From Ruegeria haliotis (GTDB taxonomy: Bacteria > Pseudomonadota > Alphaproteobacteria > Rhodobacterales > Rhodobacteraceae): a stretch of DNA of 64,000 nucleotides. This document shows positions 51,239 through 61,100 of this stretch, one piece after another; the stretch's first letter is position 1, and every line of letters begins with the position of its first letter. The notes beneath the pieces were generated by a model, which did no database searches, was not told the DNA's origin, and saw nothing but the letters and a program-made list of their open reading frames with translations. The stretch lies in NCBI RefSeq assembly GCF_013377785.1, contig NZ_JABXWT010000001.1, positions 186,001-250,000 of the forward strand, given 5' to 3'. A program made the translations under genes and the position numbers.

Positions 51239-52363
51239 TCAGGACTGTCGCTTTACGATGACCGAGCCGACTGAGTAGCCCGCTCCAAACGAACAGATCA
51301 GGCCGACATCACCGTCCTGCAGGTCGTCGGAGTATTTGGAAAACGCAATGATGGATCCGGCCGATGAGGTGTTGGCATAATCCTGCAGAATGTTGGGTTG
51401 CTCGCCGGTCTCGGGCTCTCGGCCCAGAACCTTCTTGCCGATGAAGTCATTCATCGTTTTGTTGGCCTGATGCAGCCACAGGCGCTTCAGATCGCTGGCT
51501 TCGACCCCTTCGGTATCCATGTGATCGCTGATATGTTTGCTGACCATCGGCAACACTTCCTTGAACACTTTCCGACCGTTTTGCATGAACTGCATGTCGC
51601 GCCGGTCAGTCACTCCGTCAGGGCGCGAGCGGCGCAGGAAGCCATTATTGTTGCGGATGTTGTTGGAAAATGCGGTAGCACAGCGTGTTGATAGAATTTC
51701 AAAATGAGGGCCCTGAGCGTCTTCAACACGCTCGATCAAAGTTGCAGTCGCCACATCCCCGAAGATAAAATGGCAATCGCGGTCGCGCCATTCCAGATGG
51801 CCCGAGCAGATTTCGGGGTTCACGACCAGTGCTGCCCGAACCGACCCCGACCGCACCATATCCGCCGCCGCCTGAATGCCGAACGTGGCCGAGGAACAAG
51901 CGACGTTCATGTCAAACCCGAACCCGTCGATGCCCAAAGCCTGCTGAATTTCGATGGCAATTGCCGGATAAGCGCGTTCATGATTTGAGGCCGCGCAGAT
52001 CACCAGATCGACATCTGCCGCCGTGCGCCCGGCTTGCGCCAGCGCTGTGTTGCACGCATCCACTGCCATCTCGGTCATGATACCCGGTTCATCATCGCTG
52101 CGTTGACGAAGGGACGGATGCATGACGTCAGGATCTAAAACACCATCTTTGTCCATCACGAACCGGTTTTGGATACCAGATGCCTTGAGGATGAACTCTT
52201 CAGACGAGTGTTGCAGTGACTCCATCTGCCCAGCCGCAATCGCTTCGGCATTCTTTGCGTTCATCTTGTCGGCATAAGCATTGAAGGCCTGAACAAGTTC
52301 GGCATTCGTAATGACGTTCTTGGGCGTGAAAACACCGGTACCGGTGATGGCGGGCGTATACAT
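51239..52363 (-). CDS. Beta-ketoacyl-ACP synthase III-like enzyme
   Basis: The 374-residue thiolase-fold enzyme has a Cys156 (NVACSSATFG), His298 (WLHQANK) and Asn331 (ANTSSAGS) catalytic triad as in FabH. At 374 residues it is longer than E. coli FabH (317), due to an insertion near residues 30-55, and may use a different acyl-CoA. CAGGAC precedes the ATG. It is divergent from a MarR-RND efflux operon across a 167-base gap. Confidence 0.88.
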   Translation of the reverse strand: MYTPAITGTGVFTPKNVITNAELVQAFNAYADKMNAKNAEAIAAGQMESLQHSSEEFILKASGIQNRFVMDKDGVLDPDVMHPSLRQRSDDEPGIMTEMAVDACNTALAQAGRTAADVDLVICAASNHERAYPAIAIEIQQALGIDGFGFDMNVACSSATFGIQAAADMVRSGSVRAALVVNPEICSGHLEWRDRDCHFIFGDVATATLIERVEDAQGPHFEILSTRCATAFSNNIRNNNGFLRRSRPDGVTDRRDMQFMQNGRKVFKEVLPMVSKHISDHMDTEGVEASDLKRLWLHQANKTMNDFIGKKVLGREPETGEQPNILQDYANTSSAGSIIAFSKYSDDLQDGDVGLICSFGAGYSVGSVIVKRQS

Positions 52364-52474
52364 GGCGGGTCCTGAGTGTTTTGGGTCTGCTCAAAATGCA
52401 GTCACAACAGGATTTGATCAAGTGATGTTGACCCAAGGGAATGCAGCGCGTCTGAATGGATTCAGCTTCATATC

Positions 52475-52502
52475 TTGAATAGTTCGGAAATTGAAGTATA
52501 TG
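52475..52502 (+). promoter_or_regulatory. Candidate promoter of the marR-RND operon
   Basis: TTGAAT and TATATG are separated by 16 bases, 28 bases before the marR ATG. The flanks hold TCATAT and ATATGA as a loose inverted repeat that could be a MarR-type operator. Confidence 0.45.
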
Positions 52503-52530
52503 ACCTCTCAGATTGGCGCGGAGAATCCAG

Positions 52531-53007
52531 ATGCCTGACGACATCAGTACCCGGCTTGGTCGCCTCAGCCCCGAGATTCAGGCGATCATGGGCGTCTATG
52601 CCCTTTATTGGAAACTGGAAGAGACCTTTGACAGCATTGAAACAGATCTGAGTCATCAGGAATGCCACATGTTGATCAAGCTTGATCAACCCAAACGTAT
52701 GGGCGTTTTGGCGGCTGACATGCTGAGCGTCCCCTCGACGATCACCGCGACGGCGGATGCATTGGAAAAGGCAGGGTATCTGATCCGTGAACGCGACCCC
52801 GAAGATCGTCGCGCCTGGCTGTTGGTTCTGACCACGCAGGGCCAGGACGCCCGCAACATGTTGGTGGCCGAAGCCGGTGATCTGTTTCACCGCGCCTCAG
52901 GTTTGAACACCGAGGAAACTGCCGAATTCGCGCGGATGGCGCGCAAGATTCGTGACAACATTCTAAAAACGGGAATTCCCGAGGGACTGAAAACATGCGA
53001 CTCCTGA
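52531..53007 (+). CDS. MarR family transcriptional regulator
   Basis: The 158-residue protein has the MarR winged helix: LIKLDQPKRMGVLAADMLSV, PSTITATADALEKAGYLIRE, and RDPEDRRAWLLVLTTQG, the wing. The ATG at 52531 has GGAG 7 bases upstream. It overlaps the adaptor gene by 13 bases, so it probably controls the efflux operon and perhaps the divergent KAS III gene. The ligand is unknown. Confidence 0.93.
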   Translation: MPDDISTRLGRLSPEIQAIMGVYALYWKLEETFDSIETDLSHQECHMLIKLDQPKRMGVLAADMLSVPSTITATADALEKAGYLIRERDPEDRRAWLLVLTTQGQDARNMLVAEAGDLFHRASGLNTEETAEFARMARKIRDNILKTGIPEGLKTCDS

Positions 53008-54032
53008 CTTCTCTGGGCCTTGCTCTGGCCCTTCTGGCAACGCCGATGGCTGCGCAACACGCCCCCAAGCCGGTGAAATTGATGCAGGTGCACGAAACAG
53101 CGCCGGGGTTTTCACGCCAGTTCTTCGGACGTGTCGCTGCACGCCAGACTGTTGACCTGGCCTTTCAGGTGGCGGGACAGATTGTCGAGATGCCGGTAAC
53201 CGAAGGGTTTGTCCTGCCCAAGGATGGGTTGATCGCCCGTCTCGATCAGGAGCCGTTCGAATTACGTCTAAGCCGGGCGCAATTGCAAAAGGAACAAGCC
53301 GACCGCACGGTAGCCCGCCTGTCGCGTCTGCGGGGTACAAGTGCCAGTCAAGTGACCGTAGACGACGCGGAAACCGAAGCCCAACTGGCCGCCATCGCGC
53401 TGCGGGATGCGGAATACGAATTGGAACATGCCACTCTGACCGCTCCGTTCGACGCGCTGGTTTCCAGCCGTGCGGTCGAGGCATTTACCACTGTCTCGGC
53501 TGGAACTCCCATTGTGCGGATTCACGACATGTCCGAACTGCGGATCGAGGTCGATGTGCCCGAAATCCTGTTCCAGCGGTCGGGGCAAAACGACGATATT
53601 ACGATCACCGCCAAGTTCCCTGTCAGTGACGAGGTCTTTCCATTGGAAATCCGTGAATTTGACGCGGAAACTTCAAGCGTGGGTCAAACCTTTCGTATCC
53701 AGTTCGGTTTGACTCCGCCCGAGGGGGTGCAAATCCTTCCGGGATCGTCCGTCACCGTCAATGTTCAGGTACAGGATGAGCGTACGGGCATCGTTGTTCC
53801 TGCGACTGCCATCGTTGCGGATGCAAGCGGGGATCTTGGCATTATGGTCTTTTCACCGGTCGGCGCCGACGAAGGTGTTGTACGCCGTGTTGCTGTAACG
53901 ATCGAGCCAACTCAAACCGGTGAGGTTCGTGTGCTGACCGGGTTGTCTGATGGCGATGAGATCGTCGTGGCGGGTGGTACTGCGCTGACCGATGGTCAGG
54001 ATGTGCGCCGCTTCGCCGGTTTTGCGAACTGA
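52995..54032 (+). CDS. RND efflux periplasmic adaptor subunit
   Basis: The 345-residue membrane fusion protein has a signal peptide (MRLLTSLGLALALLATPMAA) with no lipobox Cys, a lipoyl/barrel-hybrid region (VDLAFQVAGQIVEMPVTEGF), and a coiled-coil hairpin around 90-130. Together with the permease it forms the pump core; no outer-membrane channel gene is in the operon. Its start overlaps marR. Confidence 0.93.
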   Translation: MRLLTSLGLALALLATPMAAQHAPKPVKLMQVHETAPGFSRQFFGRVAARQTVDLAFQVAGQIVEMPVTEGFVLPKDGLIARLDQEPFELRLSRAQLQKEQADRTVARLSRLRGTSASQVTVDDAETEAQLAAIALRDAEYELEHATLTAPFDALVSSRAVEAFTTVSAGTPIVRIHDMSELRIEVDVPEILFQRSGQNDDITITAKFPVSDEVFPLEIREFDAETSSVGQTFRIQFGLTPPEGVQILPGSSVTVNVQVQDERTGIVVPATAIVADASGDLGIMVFSPVGADEGVVRRVAVTIEPTQTGEVRVLTGLSDGDEIVVAGGTALTDGQDVRRFAGFAN

Positions 54033-54043
54033 GGCGCGGACAA

Positions 54044-57000
54044 ATGAACATCGCACGCGCTTCAATCGACCGGCCGCTTTATACGTGGCTCATTATTCTG
54101 ATCGCCCTGTTTGGTGGCGTTTGGGGGTTTCTATCGCTTGGGCGGCTTGAAGACCCGGCATTCACGATCAAAAACGCGGTCATCATCACCCAATACCCCG
54201 GTGCAACGGCAGAGCAGGTTGCACTGGAAGTCTCGGAGCCGCTTGAGTCTGCCATCCAGCAGATGGGTGAGGTGGACACGATTACTTCGGTCAACCAGCC
54301 AGGCCAGTCGCTGATCGAAGTGGAAATCAAATCCACTTACGATGGCAATGAACTGCCCGATATCTGGACCCGCCTGCGAGCCAAAATTGGCGATGCGGCC
54401 CGTGGTCTCCCGTCTGGCGTCAGTCAACCTTATGTCAATGACGGGTTCGGCGACGTATTCGGCCTGTTTTACGCCGTGGCGGCGGAGGGGTTCTCGGATG
54501 CGGAAAAACATGAATTGGCAACGTTCTTGCGTCGCGAATTGTTGACCGTTGACGGAATCGCCGATGTCGAGGTGCAGGGTCTGCCCGACGAGGCGATCTT
54601 TATCGAACCCGATCTTGCGATATCGGTGAATCAAAATGTGCCATTTCAGGCCATCAACGAGGCAATTGCCAATGCCGACTCGGTCAATTCCTCGGGGTCT
54701 GTGCGCTCGGATAATGATCGGACCACCATCCTGACTGCCGAAGGGTCTGACAGTGTCTCGGCTATCGCCGGACTGTCGGTCGGCTCACAAGGGCAGGTCA
54801 TCAACCTCTTTGATATGTCCGATGTCTACCGCGCCCGGCAAACCGATCCTGATATCATAATCCGCTTCAATGGAGGCGAGGCCTTTACGCTGGGAATTGC
54901 CGGCCTTGCGACCGAAAATATTGTCGAAGTCGGCAAGCGGGCTGACGCAAAATTCGCTGAATTGGATGCAGACATCCCCTATGGTGTCGAAATCCTGCCC
55001 ATTTATCAGCAACATGTGGTGGTCGAGCAGGCATCGAACGATTTCCTTGTGAATCTAGCGATGTCGGTGGCCATCGTGGTCACAGTTCTTGCGATCTTCA
55101 TGGGGTGGCGTGCGGCAATTGTTGTGGGCTCCACTCTGCTGTTGACGGTTGTTGGGACGCTTTTGTTCATGTCGTTGTTTTCGATCGAGATGGAGCGGAT
55201 CTCGCTTGGGGCATTGATCATCGCAATGGGCATGCTCGTGGACAATGCAATCGTGGTGGCAGAGGGCATGCAGATTTCCATGTTGCGTGGAAAACCTTCG
55301 CGCGATGCCGCCGAAGAGGTTGCGTCAAAAACGCAAACACCGCTGCTGGGTGCGACGGTGATCGGTATCATGGCGTTCGCCGGAATTGGTCTCAGCCCGG
55401 ATGCAACAGGCGAATTCCTGTTTTCGCTCTTTGCGGTCATTGGTATTTCGCTGCTGCTCAGCTGGATTTTGGCAATTACGGTGACGCCGATGCTGGGGCA
55501 CTATTTCTTCAAGCAGGGCAAGGAAGGTGAAGCGGATGCCTATAGCGGCACCCTTTTCCGGATCTACGGCGCCATCTTGAACTGGGCTTTGCGTTTCCGC
55601 TGGTTGGTCGTGGTCGGGTTGGTCGGGATCACGGTGGTTTGCTACGCGGGCTTCGGATTGATGAAGCAGCAGTTCTTCCCAGATTCGAACACACCATTGT
55701 TCTTCGTCCACTACAAACTGCCGCAAGGCACCCCCATCGCTAGAACAGGCGAAGACATGGCCGTGTTCGAGGACTGGTTGACCGCCCGTGATGATGTGGT
55801 TTCCGTGACCACTTTTGTAGGGCAGGGGGCGACCCGCTTCATGCTGACCTATTCGGCCGAAGATCCGAACCCAAGCTATGGGCACATGATTATCCGTACA
55901 GAGACCCTGGACGATATCCCAGCTTTGCAAGCCGATCTGGAAGCGTTTGGCTCTGCCCAATTCCCCGAAGGCGAGTTTCGAACAAAGCGTCTGGTGTTTG
56001 GTCCGGGTGGGGGCGATCCGATCCAGGCACGTTTTTCTGGCAGCGACCCGGTTGTGTTGCGACAGCTCGCCGATGAAGCGGTGCTGCGAATGGCAGAGGC
56101 GTCGCCAAACGTTTTGCAAGTTCATCATGACTGGCGTGAAAAGGAATTGGCGGTCCAGCCGATCTATGCCACCGAGCGGGCGCAAACTGCCGGAATCGCG
56201 CGCGAAGACATCGCGGCCACCCTTCAGTTTTCGACCGACGGTATCAACGCGGGCGTGTTGCGGGAGCGCGACCGTCTGATCCCCATCATCTTGCGACGCC
56301 CAGCAGATGGGGACTACTCGATCGTCGATCAGGTGGTGTATTCCGATCAATCCGAGCGGTTTGTCCCTATCGAGCAAATGGTGGACAGGTTTGAATACCA
56401 ATCCCTCAACACGCTCGTTCACCGCCGCAATCGGGTTCTGACCATCACGGTTGGCGCTGATATTCCCCCGGGGCTGACCGCGGCGCAGGTTCACGCAGAG
56501 GTTCGTGAGGCGGTCGAAGCGATCGACCTGCCACCGGGTTACAAGATGGAATGGGGAGGAGAGTTTGAGAACTCGCGCGACGCCCAGGAAAGTCTGGGCA
56601 AGCAGCTACCGTTGAGTTTGCTGATCATGGTTCTGATTTCGGTGCTGTTGTTCAATGCTATCCGTCAGCCGATCATCATCTGGCTGTTGGTGCCGATGTC
56701 AGTGAATGGCGTGGTGATCGGCCTGCTGGGAACCGGTCTGCCGTTTACCTTTACGGCGCTTCTGGGGCTACTCAGCCTGTCGGGGATGTTGATCAAGAAC
56801 GGCATCGTTCTGGTCGAGGAAATCGACCTCGTGCGTGCCACCGGCAAACCCCTGCGCGAGGCTATCGTCGAGGCCTCGGTCTCACGCTTGCGTCCGGTAA
56901 TGCTGGCCGCGATCACGACGATCCTTGGTATGGCACCGCTGTTGACGGATGCATTTTTTGTCTCGATGGCGGTAACCATCATGGGCGGGTTGGCCTTTGC

Positions 57001-57085
57001 CACCGTCCTGACAATGGTCGCTGCACCGGTTTTCTATCTGATTTTCTTCGCGCGAGAAGAACAGAAGAAAGGTATTGCAGCTTAA
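54044..57085 (+). CDS. RND-family efflux permease subunit
   Basis: The 1013-residue inner-membrane pump has the RND layout: an N-terminal helix, two large periplasmic loops and two six-helix bundles. The TM4 region reads GMLVDNAIVV, with one Asp where AcrB has two (DD), and the last third has LSGMLIKNGIVLVEEIDLVR. Drug or lipid export by proton antiport is likely. It follows the adaptor by 11 bases. Whether it exports the KAS III product is a guess. Confidence 0.94.
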   Translation: MNIARASIDRPLYTWLIILIALFGGVWGFLSLGRLEDPAFTIKNAVIITQYPGATAEQVALEVSEPLESAIQQMGEVDTITSVNQPGQSLIEVEIKSTYDGNELPDIWTRLRAKIGDAARGLPSGVSQPYVNDGFGDVFGLFYAVAAEGFSDAEKHELATFLRRELLTVDGIADVEVQGLPDEAIFIEPDLAISVNQNVPFQAINEAIANADSVNSSGSVRSDNDRTTILTAEGSDSVSAIAGLSVGSQGQVINLFDMSDVYRARQTDPDIIIRFNGGEAFTLGIAGLATENIVEVGKRADAKFAELDADIPYGVEILPIYQQHVVVEQASNDFLVNLAMSVAIVVTVLAIFMGWRAAIVVGSTLLLTVVGTLLFMSLFSIEMERISLGALIIAMGMLVDNAIVVAEGMQISMLRGKPSRDAAEEVASKTQTPLLGATVIGIMAFAGIGLSPDATGEFLFSLFAVIGISLLLSWILAITVTPMLGHYFFKQGKEGEADAYSGTLFRIYGAILNWALRFRWLVVVGLVGITVVCYAGFGLMKQQFFPDSNTPLFFVHYKLPQGTPIARTGEDMAVFEDWLTARDDVVSVTTFVGQGATRFMLTYSAEDPNPSYGHMIIRTETLDDIPALQADLEAFGSAQFPEGEFRTKRLVFGPGGGDPIQARFSGSDPVVLRQLADEAVLRMAEASPNVLQVHHDWREKELAVQPIYATERAQTAGIAREDIAATLQFSTDGINAGVLRERDRLIPIILRRPADGDYSIVDQVVYSDQSERFVPIEQMVDRFEYQSLNTLVHRRNRVLTITVGADIPPGLTAAQVHAEVREAVEAIDLPPGYKMEWGGEFENSRDAQESLGKQLPLSLLIMVLISVLLFNAIRQPIIIWLLVPMSVNGVVIGLLGTGLPFTFTALLGLLSLSGMLIKNGIVLVEEIDLVRATGKPLREAIVEASVSRLRPVMLAAITTILGMAPLLTDAFFVSMAVTIMGGLAFATVLTMVAAPVFYLIFFAREEQKKGIAA

Positions 57086-57120
57086 CCAAGGCAAATTCTA
57101 GCGTTTGTCTCATCCGGTGT

Positions 57121-57149
57121 TTCCTTGAGGCCGCACGGGTCTCAAGGAA
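57121..57149 (+). terminator. Hairpin after the RND operon
   Basis: TTCCTTGAG and CTCAAGGAA form a perfect 9-bp stem with an 11-base loop, 36 bases after the permease stop. There is no long T run, so it is at best a weak terminator. Confidence 0.45.
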
Positions 57150-57258
57150 TATTGCGCAGTTTTCAGTCGAGTTAGATACTTTTGAATGCGCGCTTGAGCA
57201 GCTTTGCGCATCTCGGAGAGAGATGTCTGAGACTGCATCGACCAAAAGACCACGCGGT

Positions 57259-57420
57259 TCAGAAAGACGGCGAGAGCATATCCTTCAGGACCATGTTGGC
57301 TGTTTCTACGCTTTGCCCGCCAGTTACCGCAAAGAACTGTCGGGTAGGCAGGATAGGTGTCGTAGGTGGAGAAAAGCGGGCATCTGACCAGTCAAAATAC
57401 TCTTCAATCCAGTCGCGCAT
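57259..57420 (-). CDS. Small open frame (53 residues), possible gene or gene remnant
   Basis: The frame starts ATG at 57420 (MRDWIEEYFDWSDARFSP) and ends TGA at 57259, with QFFAVTGGQSVETANMV near the end. The composition is protein-like. The frame stays open upstream to a stop at 57460-57462, adding IFSQPIISDE, so it may be the end of a degraded gene. There is no ribosome site at the ATG. I recognise no family. Confidence 0.35.
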   Translation of the reverse strand: MRDWIEEYFDWSDARFSPPTTPILPTRQFFAVTGGQSVETANMVLKDMLSPSF

Positions 57421-57452
57421 TTCGTCTGAAATAATTGGTTGGGAAAAGATAA

Positions 57453-57469
57453 CATGCTATTATAGCATG
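57453..57469. repeat. 17-base palindrome
   Basis: CATGCTA-TTA-TAGCATG is a perfect inverted repeat with 3-base centre, in an AT-rich stretch. It has the size of a regulator operator; its owner is unknown. Confidence 0.5.
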
Positions 57470-57533
57470 GAAATTCGGCCTTACTCGCGAAAATAAATAA
57501 TCTGAAGAGCGTTGCCTTAAAAAGGAAAATTAA

Positions 57534-57560
57534 AAAGCCCCGCACCAATGTCGGGGCTTT
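57534..57560. terminator. Rho-independent terminator of carB
   Basis: A 9-bp stem (AAAGCCCCG and complement) with a 9-base loop lies 25 bases after the carB stop. On the minus strand it is followed by TTTTTAATTTT. Confidence 0.92.
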
Positions 57561-57584
57561 CTTAATTGGTAAAGGGGAGAACGC

Positions 57585-60500
57585 TTACCCCTGCAGCGAT
57601 TTCACCTCGACATCCCCTTCGGCCTGCGCCTTGATCGCCAGCGCAGCAGCATGGCTGGCAGCAGCGGTGGTGAAATAGGGGATTTTATCATACAACGCGA
57701 TTGAGCGGATGGCCTTGCTGTCCTCAACCGCCTGCGCGCCTTCGGTGGTGTTCATCACCAGCTGCACCTGACCGTCTTTCAACATGTCCACCACATCCGG
57801 GCGACCCTCATAGACCTTGTTGACCAGATCACAGGCCACGCCCTGCTCTGCCAACCACGTCTGCGTACCCCGGGTTGCGACCAGCGTGAATCCCTGTCCG
57901 GCCAGTACCTGCGCCGCCTCCAGCATGGCGGGTGTCTTGTCGGCATCCTTGATCGAGATGAAGGCACGGCCCGAGGACGGCAGAACCATCCCTGCGCCCA
58001 TCTGCGCCTTGAGGAAGGCGCGCGGGAAGTCACGGTCCCAGCCCATCACCTCACCGGTCGAGCGCATCTCGGGCCCCAAAATCGTGTCAACACCGGGGAA
58101 GCGGGCAAAGGGCAGCACAGCCTCTTTGACCGAGAACCAAGGCATGTCCGGGTCGGCCAGTGTCATCTGATCGGCGATCTTGGTGTCCTGCCCTTCTTGA
58201 TAGGGAGGGCGCATCGGGAAGTTCGACAGCTTTTCACCGGCCATGACACGCGCGGCGATGGATGCAATCGCACTGTCAGTGGCTTTGGCGACGAAGGGCA
58301 CGGTACGCGAGGCGCGCGGGTTGACCTCGATCAGATAAATCTCGTCATCCTTGATGGCGAATTGCACGTTCATCAGGCCGACGACATTTAGTGCCTTGGC
58401 CAGTTGAAATGCCTGCGCCTTGATCTGTTCGATGATCTCTTTTGACAGCGAATAAGGTGGCAACGAACAGGCGCTGTCACCCGAATGAACGCCTGCTTCT
58501 TCGATATGCTGCATGATGCCGGCAACATGCACATCGGTGCCATCGCACAGGGCATCCACGTCCAGCTCAACCGCACCGGCAAGATAGCTGTCCAGCAAAA
58601 CCGGGCTGTCGCCCGAAACCACCACGGCCTCGTTGATATAGCGTTTTAACTGATCCATATCGCGCACGATCTCCATCGCGCGTCCACCCAGCACGTAAGA
58701 TGGGCGGATCACCAGCGGGAAGCCGATCGTTTCGGCAATTTCCAGCGCCTGCGCGTCGGTCGAAGCGATTCCGTTCCGGGGCTGTTTAAGGCCCAGCTCG
58801 TTAACCAACGCCTGAAAGCGTTCTCGGTCTTCGGCCAGGTCAATCGCGTCCGGCGTGGTGCCAAGGATTGGAATGCCTTCGGCTTCCAATGCGTTGGCCA
58901 GCTTCAGCGGCGTCTGACCGCCATACTGAACGATCACACCATGCAGGGTGCCGTTTTCCTGTTCCTTGGTCAGGATTTCCATCACGTGTTCAAAGGTCAA
59001 CGGCTCGAAATACAACCGGTCCGAGGTGTCGTAATCTGTCGAAACCGTCTCGGGATTGCAGTTGATCATGATGGTTTCATAACCGGCGTCGGTCAGCGCG
59101 TAACACGCGTGACAGCAGCAATAATCGAACTCGATCCCTTGCCCGATCCGGTTGGGGCCACCGCCGAGGATCACAACCTTCTTACGATCAGATGGACGTG
59201 CCTCGCATTCCACGTCACCCATCATCGGGGCCTCGTAGGTCGAGTACATGTAAGGCGTTTGCGCCTCGAATTCAGCGGCGCAGGTGTCGATGCGTTTGAA
59301 TACCGCCGAAACGCCCAGATTGCGGCGGGCGCGGCGGACGTTGTTCTCGTCCCGGCCCGTCAGATTGCCCAAACGTGCGTCGGTGAAGCCCAGCATTTTC
59401 AGCTTGCGGATACCATCTTCGGTCACCGGCAGGCCGTCATTGCGCACCGTGCGCTCAGCTTCGATGATTTCGCGGATACGGGCGAGGAACCATGGATCGA
59501 ATTTGGTGACACCAAAGATTTCGTCGTCGCTCAGGCCGTGCCGCATGGCTTGCGCGATAGTGCGCAGACGGTCGGGTGTCTGCTGGCTGATAGCCTTGAT
59601 CACGGCCGCCTTATCGTCGGTCTCGTCCCAGACGCCTACGTTCAGGCCGGGAATCTCAATCTCATCAAAACCGGTCAGGCCGGATTCCATCGAGGCCAAC
59701 GCCTTTTGCATCGATTCGTGGATGGTACGACCGATGGACATGGCCTCACCCACCGATTTCATCGCGGTGGTCAGGTAGGGCTCTGCGCCGGGGAACTTCT
59801 CAAAGGCGAATTTTGGAATCTTGGTGACGACATAATCGATGGTCGGCTCGAACGAGGCAGGCGTGACCTTGGTGATGTCGTTGTCCAGCTCGTCCAGAGT
59901 GTACCCTACCGCCAGTTTGGCCGCGATCTTGGCAATCGGGAAACCGGTCGCCTTGGATGCCAGAGCAGATGAGCGCGACACACGAGGGTTCATCTCGATC
60001 ACGACCATGCGGCCGTCATCGGGGTTGATCGCCCACTGAACGTTTGACCCACCCGTCTCGACACCGATCTCACGCAGAACGGCAATCGAGCCGTTGCGCA
60101 TGATCTGATATTCCTTGTCGGTCAGCGTCAGGGCGGGGGCCACGGTGATCGAGTCACCTGTATGCACACCCATCGGATCGATGTTCTCGATCGAACAGAC
60201 AATGATGGCATTGTCCGCTTTGTCGCGGACAACCTCCATCTCGAACTCTTTCCAGCCCAGCAGCGATTCATCGACCAGGATTTGGTTCACCGGCGATGCG
60301 TCCATGCCAGTGCGGCAGAAATGGATGTAGTCCTCGCGGTTATAAGCCACGCCACCACCGGTACCGCCCATGGTGAAGGCGGGGCGAATGATGGCGGGCA
60401 GGCCGATATCTTCCAGATCGCCCAACGCGATCTGCACGCCCGCATCCAGATCGGTGCTGCCGTCGTCGCGCTTGGGGGCAGTGACGATTGTGGCCTTTGG

Positions 60501-60929
60501 GTTTTCGATGCCCAGCCGGTCCATCGCTTCGCGGAACAATTTGCGGTCTTCGGCCATTTCGATGGCGTCGCGGGTTGCACCGATCATCTCGACGCCGAAT
60601 TCCTCCAGCACGCCCATCTCTTCCAGCGCCAACGAGGTGTTCAGGCCGGTCTGCCCGCCCATCGTGGGTAGCAGCGCGTCGGGGCGTTCCTTTGCGATGA
60701 TCTTGGCGACAACCTCGGGCGTTATTGGTTCAATATAGGTGGCATCCGCCAGACCGGGGTCGGTCATAATCGTTGCCGGATTTGAATTTACAAGGATAAC
60801 CCGGTACCCTTCCTCGCGCAGCGCCTTGCAGGCTTGTGCACCGGAGTAGTCAAATTCGCAGGCCTGACCGATGACAATGGGACCCGCCCCGATGATCATG
60901 ATCGACTGGATGTCGGTTCTTCTCGGCAT
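57585..60929 (-). CDS. carB: Carbamoyl-phosphate synthase large subunit
   Basis: CarB makes carbamoyl phosphate for pyrimidines and arginine. The 1114-residue protein has two ATP-grasp halves: [20 protein letters not shown] near the N-terminus and [20 protein letters not shown] in the second half, with a C-terminal MGS-like allosteric domain. It is slightly longer than E. coli CarB (1073), as usual in this group. AAGGAAC precedes the ATG at 60929. carA is not in the window. Confidence 0.98.
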   Translation of the reverse strand: MPRRTDIQSIMIIGAGPIVIGQACEFDYSGAQACKALREEGYRVILVNSNPATIMTDPGLADATYIEPITPEVVAKIIAKERPDALLPTMGGQTGLNTSLALEEMGVLEEFGVEMIGATRDAIEMAEDRKLFREAMDRLGIENPKATIVTAPKRDDGSTDLDAGVQIALGDLEDIGLPAIIRPAFTMGGTGGGVAYNREDYIHFCRTGMDASPVNQILVDESLLGWKEFEMEVVRDKADNAIIVCSIENIDPMGVHTGDSITVAPALTLTDKEYQIMRNGSIAVLREIGVETGGSNVQWAINPDDGRMVVIEMNPRVSRSSALASKATGFPIAKIAAKLAVGYTLDELDNDITKVTPASFEPTIDYVVTKIPKFAFEKFPGAEPYLTTAMKSVGEAMSIGRTIHESMQKALASMESGLTGFDEIEIPGLNVGVWDETDDKAAVIKAISQQTPDRLRTIAQAMRHGLSDDEIFGVTKFDPWFLARIREIIEAERTVRNDGLPVTEDGIRKLKMLGFTDARLGNLTGRDENNVRRARRNLGVSAVFKRIDTCAAEFEAQTPYMYSTYEAPMMGDVECEARPSDRKKVVILGGGPNRIGQGIEFDYCCCHACYALTDAGYETIMINCNPETVSTDYDTSDRLYFEPLTFEHVMEILTKEQENGTLHGVIVQYGGQTPLKLANALEAEGIPILGTTPDAIDLAEDRERFQALVNELGLKQPRNGIASTDAQALEIAETIGFPLVIRPSYVLGGRAMEIVRDMDQLKRYINEAVVVSGDSPVLLDSYLAGAVELDVDALCDGTDVHVAGIMQHIEEAGVHSGDSACSLPPYSLSKEIIEQIKAQAFQLAKALNVVGLMNVQFAIKDDEIYLIEVNPRASRTVPFVAKATDSAIASIAARVMAGEKLSNFPMRPPYQEGQDTKIADQMTLADPDMPWFSVKEAVLPFARFPGVDTILGPEMRSTGEVMGWDRDFPRAFLKAQMGAGMVLPSSGRAFISIKDADKTPAMLEAAQVLAGQGFTLVATRGTQTWLAEQGVACDLVNKVYEGRPDVVDMLKDGQVQLVMNTTEGAQAVEDSKAIRSIALYDKIPYFTTAAASHAAALAIKAQAEGDVEVKSLQG

Positions 60930-61100
60930 GGCCTTGTTCCTTTGATTGTCTGCGAGCCAGGGCACCGCCCAAGTGCCCAAATTGTTCTGCGTTATAGGGA
61001 CCGCGCGAAAAGGTTCAAGAGGTATCGGAAACGGGGATGAAATTGCCGCTTTCCCCTCTTTCCCTTACCGCCGTATTCTCTATACCGCGCAGCACGGCAA

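Larger units (their letters stand above)
57086..57584 (+). other. 499-base gap with hairpins, a small open frame and a palindrome
   Basis: The gap lies between the RND permease and carB. It holds a 9-bp hairpin (57121-57149), a 53-residue minus-strand frame (57259-57420), a 17-base palindrome (57453-57469) and the carB terminator (57534-57560). The AT content rises toward 57500. Confidence 0.5.

Noticed and set aside
55325..56494. 389-codon minus-strand frame opposite the RND permease
   Set aside because: Antisense to a complete RND gene; rich in Arg, His and Gln as expected for a shadow.
57182..57496. 104-codon plus-strand frame in the gap before carB
   Set aside because: No ribosome site and no motif; the minus-strand 53-residue frame here is more protein-like.
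58941..59972. 343-codon plus-strand frame opposite carB
   Set aside because: Antisense to carB, with no recognised motif.
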